64,000 nucleotides of DNA from Pseudoalteromonas rubra (GTDB lineage: Bacteria; Pseudomonadota; Gammaproteobacteria; Enterobacterales; Alteromonadaceae): the NCBI RefSeq assembly GCF_000238295.3, contig NZ_AHCD03000044.1, positions 930,001 to 994,000 of the forward strand, given 5' to 3'. This document shows positions 26,513 to 36,635 of this stretch, one piece after another (position 1 is the first letter of the stretch; each line of letters opens with the position of its first letter). Under the pieces are notes generated by a model. That model was not told the DNA's origin and ran no database searches. It worked only from the letters and a program-made list of their open reading frames with translations. Made by a program: the position numbers and the translations under genes.

Positions 26513-26953
26513 ATGAAAAGAGCAAGTTATTTACAATGTGCCCCAAAACTGATGCAACATTTGTTTACTCAGGAGCAATTACTGAATGAAGAAGTAACAC
26601 GCACACTGGATACGAAACTCTGGGAACTGGTTAAACTCAGAGCGTCTCAGTTAAACCAGTGCGGCTATTGCATTGTCATGCACAGTCGACAGGCAATGGA
26701 GCTGGGCGAAAGCGCCCAGCGCATTATTGCGCTGAATGCCTGGCGGGATATGACAGGGTTTACTGCAAAAGAACGTCTGGCACTGACTTTGTGTGAACAA
26801 TTGACAAACGCTCAGCCGATTGATGATACTTTATACTGCGCTTTATCTGAGGAGTTCAGTGACGATGCACTGGTGACCCTGACGGTTGCCATTAATGCCA
26901 TCAATGCCTGGAATCGAGTTGTCAAAATGTTTAAACCTGAGCCTGATGAATAA
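26513..26953 (+). CDS. Carboxymuconolactone decarboxylase/AhpD-like protein
   Basis: 146 residues, all-helical. The AhpD-type active site CxxC-x3-H is present as CGYCIVMHSRQA, with the preceding WELVKLRASQLNQ helix of the family. Such proteins are small disulfide reductases or peroxidases in the cytoplasm. The second of two adjacent ATGs is favoured because AAGGA is 6 bp before it. It overlaps the start of the AraC-type gene by 8 bp, so the two form a unit. Confidence 0.85.
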   Translation: MKRASYLQCAPKLMQHLFTQEQLLNEEVTRTLDTKLWELVKLRASQLNQCGYCIVMHSRQAMELGESAQRIIALNAWRDMTGFTAKERLALTLCEQLTNAQPIDDTLYCALSEEFSDDALVTLTVAINAINAWNRVVKMFKPEPDE

Positions 26954-27683
26954 CGAACTAATGTTGCAGCGCCATCAACCGGATGGCAGATCCCAGCGGT
27001 ATGTGCAAGCTGTATGGTTTGCACGCAGCCTGCACTCCGGCACTCGCTGGCTGCCTTGCGATGGCGCACAAGGGATAGTCTTTGTGCTCAAAGGTGAGGT
27101 GTCACTGGATGAGCATAAACTGACAGCACCTTTTCACATTCAGCCACCTTCAAAGCATGCTGTTAAACTTTCTTACAGCGCTGACGCCGAGTTTGCCGGG
27201 ATCCGATTGTATCCAGCCAGATTGAAGGCGCTCCAGCAGGCTGTTTATCCCTTGTTATCTGAACCCGGATTGTGCACGCTCGCTGAGCAACTTCGCCAAG
27301 CGCCGCCCCTGTATACGTTAAAGCAGTGGTTGCAAACTTTGTCGAGCGCTGTGCCTGACCCCAGTTATGCAATGCAGCATACCTACCAGCTCATCAGTGC
27401 GCTGATGCAGTTGCTCCCCCTGGAAGACGCTTATCGCGGCGTGCCGCTGGGGATACGTCAGCTGGAACGGCAAGTCAAATCGCAATCTGAGTTAACGCCT
27501 AAGTACCTGGCACGCATCTACCGGGTTCGGCATGCACAACAACAACTCAGAAATAACCCACTGATAGATTTGGCTCAATTGGCACAGCTAAGCGGCTTTT
27601 CTGATCAGGCACACCTGACTCGTGAGTTTAAACACATTCTGAAGATCACGCCGGGCAAATATGCTCGCCAATTATCTGCGTAA
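26946..27683 (+). CDS. AraC-family transcriptional regulator
   Basis: 245 residues. The N-terminal half has a cupin-like sensor fold (GIVFVLKGEVSLDE). The C-terminal double helix-turn-helix is recognisable by IRQLERQVKSQ near residue 175, and by LAQLSGFSDQAHLTREFKHILKITPGKYA at the end. The ATG at 26946 overlaps the AhpD-like stop by 8 bp, implying translational coupling and probable regulation of that gene or its targets. Ligand unknown. Confidence 0.82.
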   Translation: MNNELMLQRHQPDGRSQRYVQAVWFARSLHSGTRWLPCDGAQGIVFVLKGEVSLDEHKLTAPFHIQPPSKHAVKLSYSADAEFAGIRLYPARLKALQQAVYPLLSEPGLCTLAEQLRQAPPLYTLKQWLQTLSSAVPDPSYAMQHTYQLISALMQLLPLEDAYRGVPLGIRQLERQVKSQSELTPKYLARIYRVRHAQQQLRNNPLIDLAQLAQLSGFSDQAHLTREFKHILKITPGKYARQLSA

Positions 27684-27764
27684 GTCACGATTTATCGATT
27701 GCCAGCAGCGCAAATTGGGCGTATATATCGCGCTCAAATTTCTAGTTAATCGTCAGGTGAGTGA

Positions 27765-29060
27765 TTGGACCTAGTATGGGTTGTTGTGCTTATTAGTATG
27801 AGTGCTGTATTTGCATTATGCGAGATATCTCTGGCTGCGGCACGTAAAGTGAAATTGCAAAGCAGGCTGGATACGGGTGACCTCCGAGCCAGAAAAGTGA
27901 TGCATTTGCAGGCAAATGCACATCAGTTTTTTGCTGCTGTTCAGGTGGTATTAAACGCCTTAGCCATTGTGGCAGGGATGATCGGTGAGTCGGTCTTTAC
28001 GCCATATCTTTATCAGGCATCATTGCTTATTATGCAGTTGTTTGTCACTGAGGTGGCGCAATATCATACACTGCTATTGCAAGTTTCCACGGTTCTGTCT
28101 TTTTTGTTGATCACGGCGATGTTTGTGTTGTTTGCTGATTTGCTCCCCAAGCGGGTTGCTATGGTGATCCCTGAGTCAATCGCCATGCGCTTTATTGGCC
28201 TGATGCTGGCAAGCGTGTGGCTGTTTAAGCCCGTGATTTGGCTATTTAACCTGCTGGCGGATGTCATAATCCGGGCATGTAAGTTACCGACTCAGCGCGA
28301 TGAGTTGATCACCCGGGATGATCTGTTTGCGGTGGTTGACCAAAGTGCCGAGCAGGGCGAACTTGGGGCACATGAGCACAATATCATCGGCAATGTACTT
28401 GACCTGGACCAGACTAGTATCACTCAGGCAATGATCAACCGTGATGCGGTGGAATGGCTGAATATTCATGACGATCAACATGTGCTTGCACAGCAAATTC
28501 AAAGCCACAGTTTTCAGCAATATTTGTTGTGTAATGAAAGCCTGGATCAGGTGATCGCCGTGGTAGAGGCTAAGCAATTATTGAGTAATCTGATAGCTGG
28601 CCGGCCCTTGCTTGAGACGCAGCATGAGGCTTTTTTACGACCTGTGATTTTGCTCGATACACTGAGTTTATCTGACGCTTTGAATGCGTTAAAGGCCCAT
28701 CCGTGCAGTACTGGCGTGGTAATCAATGAGTTTGCAACTGTGGTGGGCATGGTGACATTGTCCAGTATCCTGAATTTTATCGCATTAAAAGATGGTGAAG
28801 CGATAGAAGCGCAATTTCGCCAAAAAGATGCGTCACGCTGGGTGGTGCAAGGGGATATGTCGATGAAAGACTTCCAGTTGTCTGTAGTTGAGTATGAATT
28901 TATGCCCGTTGACGGTATTGAGACACTGGCAGGGTACCTAATTCATCATTGTAAGCGCTTTCCGTATCAGGGAGAGTCCATTGAGATAGAGGGCTTTGTG
29001 TTTAAAGTGACTGAAATACAAGGTCTGGCCATCAAACAGATTGAGGTCAGTCGTGGGTAA
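27765..29060 (+). CDS. CNNM/HlyC-CorC-type membrane protein (DUF21, CBS pair, CorC domain)
   Basis: 431 residues from a TTG start; AGGTGA lies at the right distance and no earlier start codon fits. The DUF21 domain (~1-185) has three to four membrane helices with FALCEISLAAARKVKL and LPKRVAM. Two CBS motifs follow (~205-335), with NVLDLD and TGVVINEFATVVGMVTL. The C-terminal CorC_HlyC domain (~345-425) has YEFMPVDGIETLAGYLI and FVFKVTEI. The family includes magnesium or cobalt efflux proteins of the inner membrane. The name hemolysin often given to it is historical. Confidence 0.88.
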   Translation: MDLVWVVVLISMSAVFALCEISLAAARKVKLQSRLDTGDLRARKVMHLQANAHQFFAAVQVVLNALAIVAGMIGESVFTPYLYQASLLIMQLFVTEVAQYHTLLLQVSTVLSFLLITAMFVLFADLLPKRVAMVIPESIAMRFIGLMLASVWLFKPVIWLFNLLADVIIRACKLPTQRDELITRDDLFAVVDQSAEQGELGAHEHNIIGNVLDLDQTSITQAMINRDAVEWLNIHDDQHVLAQQIQSHSFQQYLLCNESLDQVIAVVEAKQLLSNLIAGRPLLETQHEAFLRPVILLDTLSLSDALNALKAHPCSTGVVINEFATVVGMVTLSSILNFIALKDGEAIEAQFRQKDASRWVVQGDMSMKDFQLSVVEYEFMPVDGIETLAGYLIHHCKRFPYQGESIEIEGFVFKVTEIQGLAIKQIEVSRG

Positions 29061-29273
29061 AGTCCAGGGCTTTATTCGCGCTTGGCATCTTGCAAAGTCT
29101 GAGCGCGAGATCTGCCCAGGTCGCATGACATTGTGATAGATCAAAGCGCCTGAATGTAGTTGCAATGGTCGTTTTCACTGCCTTTACAACCCCGCTTCTG
29201 TCTTCTAGAGTTTTGAATATCCGTTAATTTTAGTGGAGCTGCGCAGTATCACCGGCTCCCTGTCGAGCGAGCA

Positions 29274-31532
29274 GTGCAATTATCTACACCTTCTCTACTG
29301 CTGATGGCTGGTGCCGGGGTGGTTGCCTCAGCGCTGGCTTTGGTGTTTATGTGGCTGGCAAACCGAGATGTCAAGGCGACGCTTTACTGGGCGTTGTCTC
29401 CCATCTGTCTGGCATTGAGCATGATATTGTTCGGGGTGCAAAATGAGCTGTCATTGAGTGTACGGTTTTTGCTGCCAAACTTATTTGGCCAGGCTGCTTT
29501 AGTACTGGTGTTGATTGGCTGCTATCATGCGTGTGAGAAAACGGTGCCGCTACGTCAAATCAGCTGTTATTTTGCGGCGTTTTTGTTCATCCATTGTATC
29601 TTTACTTACGTCATATCAAATTACGCGTCACGACTGATCTTGGGGATGATCACACTGACCATCACTTCAGGTTGGATCTGGGCGTGCTTGTATCGTTTTG
29701 GTCGACCTCGTTATGCAAAGTCTTTTGTCCTGATCAGTCTGAGTCTGGGGTTTGTTACTATTTTTGCGCTCGGAAAAGCATTTGATGTTTTATCTCACCC
29801 CGGGACTACCAGCCTCCAGCAAGATCACACTTTAAAGGCTCAGTTGTTTGTTGTGTCTCTATTTATGAGCCAATTGGTGTTTAATTTCGCATTTGCGATC
29901 ATGACCGGAGAGTATCGAAATGCCAAAAACCGCGAGATTCAGCGCCAGTTACTGGAGTCCAATCAGGCGTTACAGCAGGAAAAGCTGCGCGCCGAGCAAC
30001 ACTCGAAAATGAAATCAGAGTTTCTTGCCAATATGAGTCATGAGATCCGCACCCCAATAAACGGCGTGATTGGGTGTCTGAACTTGTTGCTGAGTCACAA
30101 CCTGGATGCGCAGCAAAAACAATATGCCAAACTGGCAGACGCCAGCGCGCATTCATTGCTGGGAGTGATTAACGATATTCTGGACTTTTCTAAAATCGAA
30201 TCTGGCAAACTGGAGATTTCCCCGGACTCTGTTGACCTCTATGAGCTGGTTGATTCAGTGGCAAAATCATTTGCGATTCCATTAGACAAGAAGCAGCTCA
30301 CACTTTTGGTGGACTGTCATGGGCTTAAGCATCGGTTTGTGCGTCTTGATCCGATCAGGGCACGCCAGATCCTGACCAACTTATTGAGTAATGCCGTTAA
30401 ATTTACTGAGTCAGGTACACTCCGGCTTATCGTTAAGTGCGATGAAGTGGATGTCACAGCCGTCAGCCATCCGGTTACAGTATTGCAGTGTGATGTTATT
30501 GATTCTGGGATAGGCATAAAACCTGAAGTCAGGCACAAGCTATTCAGTTCATTCAGTCAATGTGATGCGTCTACAACGCGCAAATATGGGGGAACCGGAC
30601 TGGGGCTGGCTATCGTTAAACAACTGTGTCAGTTAATGAATGGCGATATTGAACTGGTTGACAGTACCGAGCCTGGTGCACATTTTCGCTTTCATTTTCA
30701 GGTTGAGGCGCAAAAGGGCGGTATATGGGGCAGGGGGATCCCCCCTGAGAACGCTCAGGTGGCGGTGTTGTCTATGCAGTCCCGGCTGGCAAACATCCTG
30801 TGCAGGCAGCTCGAAGTACTTGGGTGCCAGCCACAGACATTAATGTTACCACTTAAAACAGAGTTAACTCATGACATACTGGTAGCGGATCTGAGCAACC
30901 CATCGTTTCAACACAAACTGATTGAGGCGCTTAGCCATCTGCCGGGTAAACGGCGGATCCTCGCTCTGTGTAATATGCAATGCGAAATCCAACATGACCC
31001 TGTTTTTGCTCAGCATCAGATTACAGTGGTTTACCCACCGGTCACAGCCAAAGATTTGGTACAGATGTTTACAGATGAGCATAAACCCAACTCACCAGAA
31101 CCTGCTAATGGGGTGTCACCTTTGCGGGGCGTGCGTGTTTTACTCGCCGAGGATAATCCAATAAATCAGGTGGTTGCAAGTAAGATGCTTGCTGCCTGGG
31201 AAGTGGAAGTGCAACTGGCTGAATCGGGTAAGCAAGCCGTGGATATGCTGAGGGAAATGCCAGAACATGGATTACCTGATTTGATTTTGATGGATTGTCA
31301 GATGCCAGAGATGGACGGGTATGAAGCAACCCGGCATATTCGTACTCACCCGGAGCTGGAAGCTTGTCGGGACCTGCCTATCATTGCGCTGACTGCTAAT
31401 GCGATGCAGGGAGAACGAAAAACGTGTCTGGCCTGTGGAATGAGTGGTTATGTCAGCAAGCCCATTCAGGCTGACTTATTGCAAGCAGAAATGCTCAAAA
31501 TGCTGGTGGACAAAGCCGCAGGTCAGGCATAA
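29274..31532 (+). CDS. Hybrid sensor histidine kinase (7TM-type sensor, HisKA, HATPase, receiver)
   Basis: 752 residues from a GTG start. The first ~215 residues form about seven membrane helices with no periplasmic domain. HisKA has His256 in MSHEIRTPINGV and the HATPase has NLLSNAVKF, DSGIGI and GGTGLGLAI. A degenerate receiver-like region (~490-610) precedes a full receiver domain with LLAEDNPINQ, Asp674 in LMDCQMPEMDGYE and a conserved Lys in SKPI. No Hpt domain is present, so it would need a separate phosphotransfer protein. Monocistronic. Confidence 0.9.
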   Translation: MQLSTPSLLLMAGAGVVASALALVFMWLANRDVKATLYWALSPICLALSMILFGVQNELSLSVRFLLPNLFGQAALVLVLIGCYHACEKTVPLRQISCYFAAFLFIHCIFTYVISNYASRLILGMITLTITSGWIWACLYRFGRPRYAKSFVLISLSLGFVTIFALGKAFDVLSHPGTTSLQQDHTLKAQLFVVSLFMSQLVFNFAFAIMTGEYRNAKNREIQRQLLESNQALQQEKLRAEQHSKMKSEFLANMSHEIRTPINGVIGCLNLLLSHNLDAQQKQYAKLADASAHSLLGVINDILDFSKIESGKLEISPDSVDLYELVDSVAKSFAIPLDKKQLTLLVDCHGLKHRFVRLDPIRARQILTNLLSNAVKFTESGTLRLIVKCDEVDVTAVSHPVTVLQCDVIDSGIGIKPEVRHKLFSSFSQCDASTTRKYGGTGLGLAIVKQLCQLMNGDIELVDSTEPGAHFRFHFQVEAQKGGIWGRGIPPENAQVAVLSMQSRLANILCRQLEVLGCQPQTLMLPLKTELTHDILVADLSNPSFQHKLIEALSHLPGKRRILALCNMQCEIQHDPVFAQHQITVVYPPVTAKDLVQMFTDEHKPNSPEPANGVSPLRGVRVLLAEDNPINQVVASKMLAAWEVEVQLAESGKQAVDMLREMPEHGLPDLILMDCQMPEMDGYEATRHIRTHPELEACRDLPIIALTANAMQGERKTCLACGMSGYVSKPIQADLLQAEMLKMLVDKAAGQA

Positions 31533-31569
31533 TTGAGACCAGGCGGCGATTGGGTCTGTTTGTCTTTAT

Positions 31570-32037
31570 TCAGAGTTTCCTCCCCAGGCGTTTTTCAATC
31601 TGGCGCTTCTCCCATTTTGCACCGAACAGATCAAAGACTTCAAACGCGCTTGCCCAGTGACTGAACAGTCCTATACCCCAACCGAGTGCAGGCCACAAGG
31701 CCCAGATATAATCAGGGCTGGTAAACATATTTATGGCAAAAAGTCCGCTGTTGACTACAACATAGGTAATTAAGTGCGAGTAAAAATCTTTAATTGCGCG
31801 TACCTGCTCTATGATACGTTGTTCCTGATGAATTATCGTTTCATGGCTCATATCATCCGGCTCCTCTTTGAGATCTGCAACAGTAGTTTCAAAAACAGCA
31901 GCTAATGACTTTAATGACTCCAGGCTGGGACTCTGACCGCGCTCTATTCGTTGAATGGTACGAACACTCAATCCGCTAAGCGTTGCCAGCTGCTCCTGCG
32001 ACCAACCGCGTTGTAATCTGAATTTCCTGATAATCAT
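31570..32037 (-). CDS. XRE-type HTH regulator fused to a 2TM domain
   Basis: 155 residues. The helix-turn-helix (~1-65) reads RLQRGWSQEQLATLSGLSVRTIQRIERG, a highly conserved Cro/C1 type. The C-terminal part (~85-150) holds two hydrophobic helices (HLITYVVVNSGLFAINMF, WALWPALGWGIGLFSHW) typical of the 2TM domain (PF13239). It is probably a membrane-tethered DNA-binding protein. The ATG giving MIIRKFRLQRGWSQ is chosen because it is the family N-terminus; an in-frame ATG lies 102 bp upstream without conserved sequence. Confidence 0.85.
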   Translation of the reverse strand: MIIRKFRLQRGWSQEQLATLSGLSVRTIQRIERGQSPSLESLKSLAAVFETTVADLKEEPDDMSHETIIHQEQRIIEQVRAIKDFYSHLITYVVVNSGLFAINMFTSPDYIWALWPALGWGIGLFSHWASAFEVFDLFGAKWEKRQIEKRLGRKL

Positions 32038-32301
32038 TATTGTTTTCCCATTTGCTGCTCTGCCACCTGTTTTACGCATATTCTCGTCGACAGAGTACGT
32101 CAGCGTAACGACATAGCAATGACAAAGTATATATTTCAATAGGTTAAGTAGAGGGTGATATGTTTTTTCTGTGCCACTAACTAGTGAACATTGTCTTCAC
32201 AGTATAATATTATTTGCGAATTTAAGTACACCGACCTATTTATGGCTTGGCAGCAGTTACGAGTTTGGTAGCCCATTGGATAGATAACAGCCAGACACGG
32301 A

Positions 32302-33534
32302 TCAGTTTTCCAACGTTTGCGGGATCACAATACTAAATACCGTACCTTCTCCGGGTTGGCTGGATAAAGCAATATTGCCTTTCAACCGGGTTTCAACCAG
32401 CTTTTTGACGATATATAAACCAAGGCCGCTGCCGCCGGTACCGACGCGTGTTGTATAGTATTTATCGAAGACTTTACTGGTCCTCTCACATTCAATGCCT
32501 TTACCGTTATCTTTTATATACAGGGCTATGTTGCCGTCCTGATGTTCAACGTGGATATCAATTGTACCGGCGACATTGTCTTCAAAAGCATGGATAAGCG
32601 CGTTATTGATTAAGTTGATGATGACCTGAGACAGCGCGCCAGTATCAGAAATAAGGTGCAATGTTTGTGGACAGTTGATAGACACCGTATGCGGTGTTCG
32701 TTTTAATTTGGGTGTCAGAACATATTGGATATTGTGCAGGTAATCATGCAGGTTACACTCTGAGACTGTGCCACTGAATTCGCCCACAACAATGTGCTTA
32801 AAGCTGTCTATGAGGTGCATGACATTGTCCATGCTGGAGAGCACAATTTCACAGCTTTGTGCTGTGTTATCAATAAAGGCGTTTAACTCTTGCTTGGCCA
32901 GTGACTGTTTTTGCACTTGCAGCGCAAGCTCCTGCTGTTTTTCATTCAAGTGCGAGATAGCGGTTTTGACAACGCTGAGTGGCGTGCCTAGCTCGTGCGT
33001 AAGTTCTCCAACCAGCTCGCCAATATGGCTAAAATGCTGAGAAGTTTCCAGTTGTTGCTCTTTGAGCTTGGAGAGCTTTTCCAGTTCAAGGGTTTTATCT
33101 CGGAGTGTTGAGATGAGCTCGTCACGTAAATTGATCAGAGCCTGTAGCTGCAGGTGAGTTGTCACGCGTGCCAGCAACTCTTCCTGCCGTATGGGTTTAG
33201 TTACATAATCTACGGCGCCCACACTGAATGCTTCGACGATGTCGCTGAGCTCACTTTTACCCGTGACAAAGATAACCGGGATCTCTTTAACTTTGCCAAG
33301 AGATTTGAGTCGGCGGCAGGTTTCAAACCCATCGATACCAGGCATCATCACATCGAGCAAAATTAAATGAGGGAGGAAAATGGTTGCGATATTGATGGCT
33401 TCTTTACCAGAAGTGGCGAATGCGACTTCGTACCCTTCGGGTTCCAGAAAATCAGTCAGTAACTCAAGGTTTTCAGCCTTGTCATCAACAATTAGAATCT
33501 TGCAATTGTTCAGTGAAACCGGATCATCATCCAT
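32302..33534 (-). CDS. Receiver-histidine kinase (REC, HisKA-like, HATPase)
   Basis: 410 residues, soluble. The N-terminal receiver has ILIVDDKAENLELL and the phosphorylation Asp in LILLDVMMPGIDGFETC. A coiled coil leads to a kinase core with His180 in GELTHELGTPLSVV and an HATPase with NLINNALIHAF, DNGKGI and GGSGLGLYI. The ATG at 33534 overlaps the stop of the upstream hybrid kinase by 8 bp and has GAGGTG before it, so the pair are translated from one message and probably act in one phosphorelay. A longer start (33558) lacks support. Confidence 0.87.
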   Translation of the reverse strand: MDDDPVSLNNCKILIVDDKAENLELLTDFLEPEGYEVAFATSGKEAINIATIFLPHLILLDVMMPGIDGFETCRRLKSLGKVKEIPVIFVTGKSELSDIVEAFSVGAVDYVTKPIRQEELLARVTTHLQLQALINLRDELISTLRDKTLELEKLSKLKEQQLETSQHFSHIGELVGELTHELGTPLSVVKTAISHLNEKQQELALQVQKQSLAKQELNAFIDNTAQSCEIVLSSMDNVMHLIDSFKHIVVGEFSGTVSECNLHDYLHNIQYVLTPKLKRTPHTVSINCPQTLHLISDTGALSQVIINLINNALIHAFEDNVAGTIDIHVEHQDGNIALYIKDNGKGIECERTSKVFDKYYTTRVGTGGSGLGLYIVKKLVETRLKGNIALSSQPGEGTVFSIVIPQTLEN

Positions 33535-35929
33535 CTTGCACCTCGTCGAGCGCTGCAATAAAGCCTGTCATATCGAACCTACTTATAAATTTAGCCAAAT
33601 ATTTCGTAAGCTGCTTGTTATTTGGCTGTTGTGCGTCAATTTCTTTGAGTGTTTGTTTGATACGAGAGCTGTTATTGACCTGAGCATAACTTATCAACTG
33701 AGCCCGTTGTTCAGCGGGCAACGAATAATCGGCAAGTGTAATCTCATCTGATGGCGCGCTATCTGGAGACGCTGAACTTGCTAACTCAGCGCTTTCAAAA
33801 TGTTCCGGGAAGAAAGATAACAATGAATCGAAAATTTGTTCGATTGTATAGGGTTTACCAATAAACTGGTCAAAACCAATACTGAGATAATGCTGTACTT
33901 CATGATGTAAGCTAAAGGCTGAAATGGCCACGCATTTTAGTTCAGACAACCCCAGCTCATTACGAATGACGACGACGGCCTCATCACCACGCATGACGGG
34001 CATTAACAAATCCAGAAAAACAATGTCAAAGGCGCTTTTTTGAATGAGGTCAATGGCTTGTTTACCATCCTCAGCATAATCGACCTCAATACCGCATGCC
34101 GCAAGTGTCTGGCCAAGTATTTCGCGGTTGTAAGCAACATCATCAACACACAAAGCGCGCAGTGTTTTGTCCGCCCGCACACTTATCTGCTGTAATGTCT
34201 GTTTTTGAGTGTGGGTTGTGGTTATCTGTGCAGCTTGCAGTGGCAAAGTAAAAGAAAAGCAGCTGCCTTTGCCGGGCTCAGAACTCACCTCTAGCTTACC
34301 TCCCATCATTTCAACTTGTCTGGACGAAATGCACAGCCCAAGCCCGGTGCCACCTTTCTCTACGCCTGCACTGCCTTGCGTAAAACTATTAAACAGGTTC
34401 TCCAGTTCTTCAGGCAAGATACCGGGCCCGGTGTCCAGTACTTCAAAGCGATGTAAACCTGCTTTTGGTTGTGTGTAGCGAAGTTTAATCGTGCCACTGT
34501 CCGTAAACTTGACTGCATTACCCAGTAAATTGATAAGTACCTGTCGTAGTTTACCCTGATCTCCATGAACCCCGGTCGGTTCACTCAGTGTGCTGTCTAA
34601 TTGCCAGGCAAGTTGCTTTTGCTCACACTTGAGTTTGAACATGCTTCCCAAATCTTCCAGCAGCGCATTGAGCTCAAAGTCAACGGGGTTGAGCTTGCTA
34701 GAGCCGGCTTCTATCTTCGAGATATCCAGCACGTCATTGATGATGTCCAGCAAGTGGTTGCCAGCTCTGATGATTTTGTTCATGGTGTTTTTGTGGCTGG
34801 CATTGAGATCTTTTGCCCGTTCGAGCAGCTGGGCAAAACCCAGCACTGCATTGAGTGGAGTACGGATCTCATGGCTCATGTTTGATAAAAACATGCTTTT
34901 TGCCAGATTGGCTTGCTCGGCGCGCTCCCGGGCTGCTTGTAATTCTGCGGTACGCTCTTCAACTAAGCTCTCCAACTCAATATTATTGTTGCTGAGTCTT
35001 TCCTGTAGCTGAGTATTACGCCAGGCAATGCCTAAATTATGGCCCAGGTTCAGTAATAGTTGCGCCTCCTGTGCCTCGATTGGATTGCTGTAGCAGGCAA
35101 TGGCAAAAATAGGGGACCCGTCTGCCTTATCTCCCAAAAATAACACGGCATAGTTTTCTAATATGGCACTGCGTTCTGACTGCGCATTATATTGCGCGAT
35201 AAACTGTGTTTTTACGGATTCCGGTATGGTGAGGGTTACGTCCTCCTGAGGAAAAAGCTGCTCAAAGGTGTCAGTGGCAAGGTCCAGTTTGACAACAAAC
35301 ACACTCATGGGAGCAGGCTCAAATTGTTGGCTTAGCGGCAAGGTTTCTGTCAGGGTCTGGAATACCCGCAGTTCAAATTCAGCCAGTTCGGAGTCGCTAA
35401 GCAGCGCATTAGTACAGGTGATGATCTTGTCTAACCCGGATTGTACCTGCTGTGTTTTATCCAGGTGCGAATAGGTTCTCAGAGCAACTAACACGGAGGC
35501 TTTGAGCTTGCTGCTGGTCAGTTCCGTTTTGGTTTTGTAGTCGTTAACATCATATTCCCGGGTAATGTCTGATTCCGGCGCCATGCCAGGTTGACCGGTA
35601 CGCAGAATAATACGCACTTTATGATTCTGCGCCTCCTCACGTACGTATTTGGCAAAATCCAGACCTGCTTCGGCTGTTTCCATCACGACGTCGAGCAAAA
35701 TCAGAGCGATATCATCATGCTCTGCCAAAACCTGTTGCGCCTGAGTACCGCTGTAGGCATTGAGAAAGGTAACACCCCGGCCATCCAGTTCCATTTGTTC
35801 CAGCACTAACCTGGAGATCTGATGAATGTCTTCTTCATCATCGACTAACAAGATTTTCCAGGGTGGCAGGCTGGGTGACTCTTCAGGCTCGTCATCTGAG
35901 CCAAACAGGAGCGTGTCATCGTCGAACAT
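33527..35929 (-). CDS. Hybrid response regulator/histidine kinase (REC, DUF3369, HisKA, HATPase, REC)
   Basis: 800 residues with no membrane segment. The first receiver (~25-145) has ILLVDDEEDIH and LILLDVVME. The DUF3369 region (~150-300) follows, then a coiled coil and HisKA with His353 in MSHEIRTPLNAV. HATPase motifs are NLLGNAVKF, DTGPGI and GGTGLGLCIS. A second receiver (~600-715) has ALCVDDVAYNRE and FLDLLMPVMRGDE. The ATG at 35929 (MFDDDTLL) has GTGGGA upstream. It is cotranscribed with the following REC-kinase. The input signal is unknown. Confidence 0.87.
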   Translation of the reverse strand: MFDDDTLLFGSDDEPEESPSLPPWKILLVDDEEDIHQISRLVLEQMELDGRGVTFLNAYSGTQAQQVLAEHDDIALILLDVVMETAEAGLDFAKYVREEAQNHKVRIILRTGQPGMAPESDITREYDVNDYKTKTELTSSKLKASVLVALRTYSHLDKTQQVQSGLDKIITCTNALLSDSELAEFELRVFQTLTETLPLSQQFEPAPMSVFVVKLDLATDTFEQLFPQEDVTLTIPESVKTQFIAQYNAQSERSAILENYAVLFLGDKADGSPIFAIACYSNPIEAQEAQLLLNLGHNLGIAWRNTQLQERLSNNNIELESLVEERTAELQAARERAEQANLAKSMFLSNMSHEIRTPLNAVLGFAQLLERAKDLNASHKNTMNKIIRAGNHLLDIINDVLDISKIEAGSSKLNPVDFELNALLEDLGSMFKLKCEQKQLAWQLDSTLSEPTGVHGDQGKLRQVLINLLGNAVKFTDSGTIKLRYTQPKAGLHRFEVLDTGPGILPEELENLFNSFTQGSAGVEKGGTGLGLCISSRQVEMMGGKLEVSSEPGKGSCFSFTLPLQAAQITTTHTQKQTLQQISVRADKTLRALCVDDVAYNREILGQTLAACGIEVDYAEDGKQAIDLIQKSAFDIVFLDLLMPVMRGDEAVVVIRNELGLSELKCVAISAFSLHHEVQHYLSIGFDQFIGKPYTIEQIFDSLLSFFPEHFESAELASSASPDSAPSDEITLADYSLPAEQRAQLISYAQVNNSSRIKQTLKEIDAQQPNNKQLTKYLAKFISRFDMTGFIAALDEVQDG

Positions 35930-36171
35930 ATTAGATCCCACTTAACGTACTGAACTTAAAGTGTAGTGAATGATCAACAAAAACGACCAGTGATTTGCAT
36001 GTATTCGCTCACAAGGGGATGAATTTTGAGATCAGTGACGCTGTAATTTTTGACGTGAAATCAGCTGGGCAGACTGATTCACTAATAGCAGGTTAGTCGG
36101 CATAGGAAGTGATAAAGGCGACTGAGTATAACGACTCACAGTGTTCACACTGGGTGAACACCTGAGCGCAA

Positions 36172-36627
36172 TTAATGGGTCTCAGCTAATCTGACTTCCA
36201 TTGGTTGATAAACAAGGCCGCCAGACTCTGCAATCTCTCCTGTCTGTGTAAAGCCATAGCTGTGATAGGCGCCTACGGATGGCAATGAGGCCGATACCGT
36301 AATCCCTGGCTCCGTTGTCAATTTAAGCGCTGCTGCAACCAGAGCTTTGCCAATGCCCTTGTGCTGTGCTGATGGTGAGACAAACAGCATCGCGATATGT
36401 CGGCCTGCTTTTAACTCAATCATGCCCACGGGCTGTTCAGCTATTTCGGCAACTAATATCAGATTGTCTTTTGCCAATCGTGTTGCTAGGGCTGCTGGCG
36501 AGGCAACAGCCCTGAAGGTGTCACAGCCCTCACTCGACAATGTTGCTGCAAGCGCGGTGTTAAAAGCCTCCATACAAATCTGACTGAGGGTATCTAAATC
36601 CCCGAGCTTTGCGGGTCTTATGTGCAT
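36172..36627 (-). CDS. GNAT-family N-acetyltransferase
   Basis: 151 residues. Typical GNAT order: IRPAKLGDLDTLSQI at the start, the central VGMIELKAGRHIAMLFV strand, the acetyl-CoA loop SAQHKGIGKALV and the C-terminal GAYHSYGFTQTG. The ATG at 36627 gives the family N-terminus; an ATG 39 bp upstream would overlap the NfeD-like gene and add non-conserved residues. It follows qmcA and the nfeD-like gene in what appears to be an operon. Acceptor unknown. Confidence 0.85.
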   Translation of the reverse strand: MHIRPAKLGDLDTLSQICMEAFNTALAATLSSEGCDTFRAVASPAALATRLAKDNLILVAEIAEQPVGMIELKAGRHIAMLFVSPSAQHKGIGKALVAAALKLTTEPGITVSASLPSVGAYHSYGFTQTGEIAESGGLVYQPMEVRLAETH

Positions 36628-36635
36628 TGTATCGT

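Noticed and set aside
36141..36161. Perfect 8-bp hairpin GTGTTCAC/GTGAACAC after the GNAT gene
   Set aside because: No T-run and no evidence for an operator; reported only as a weak possibility.
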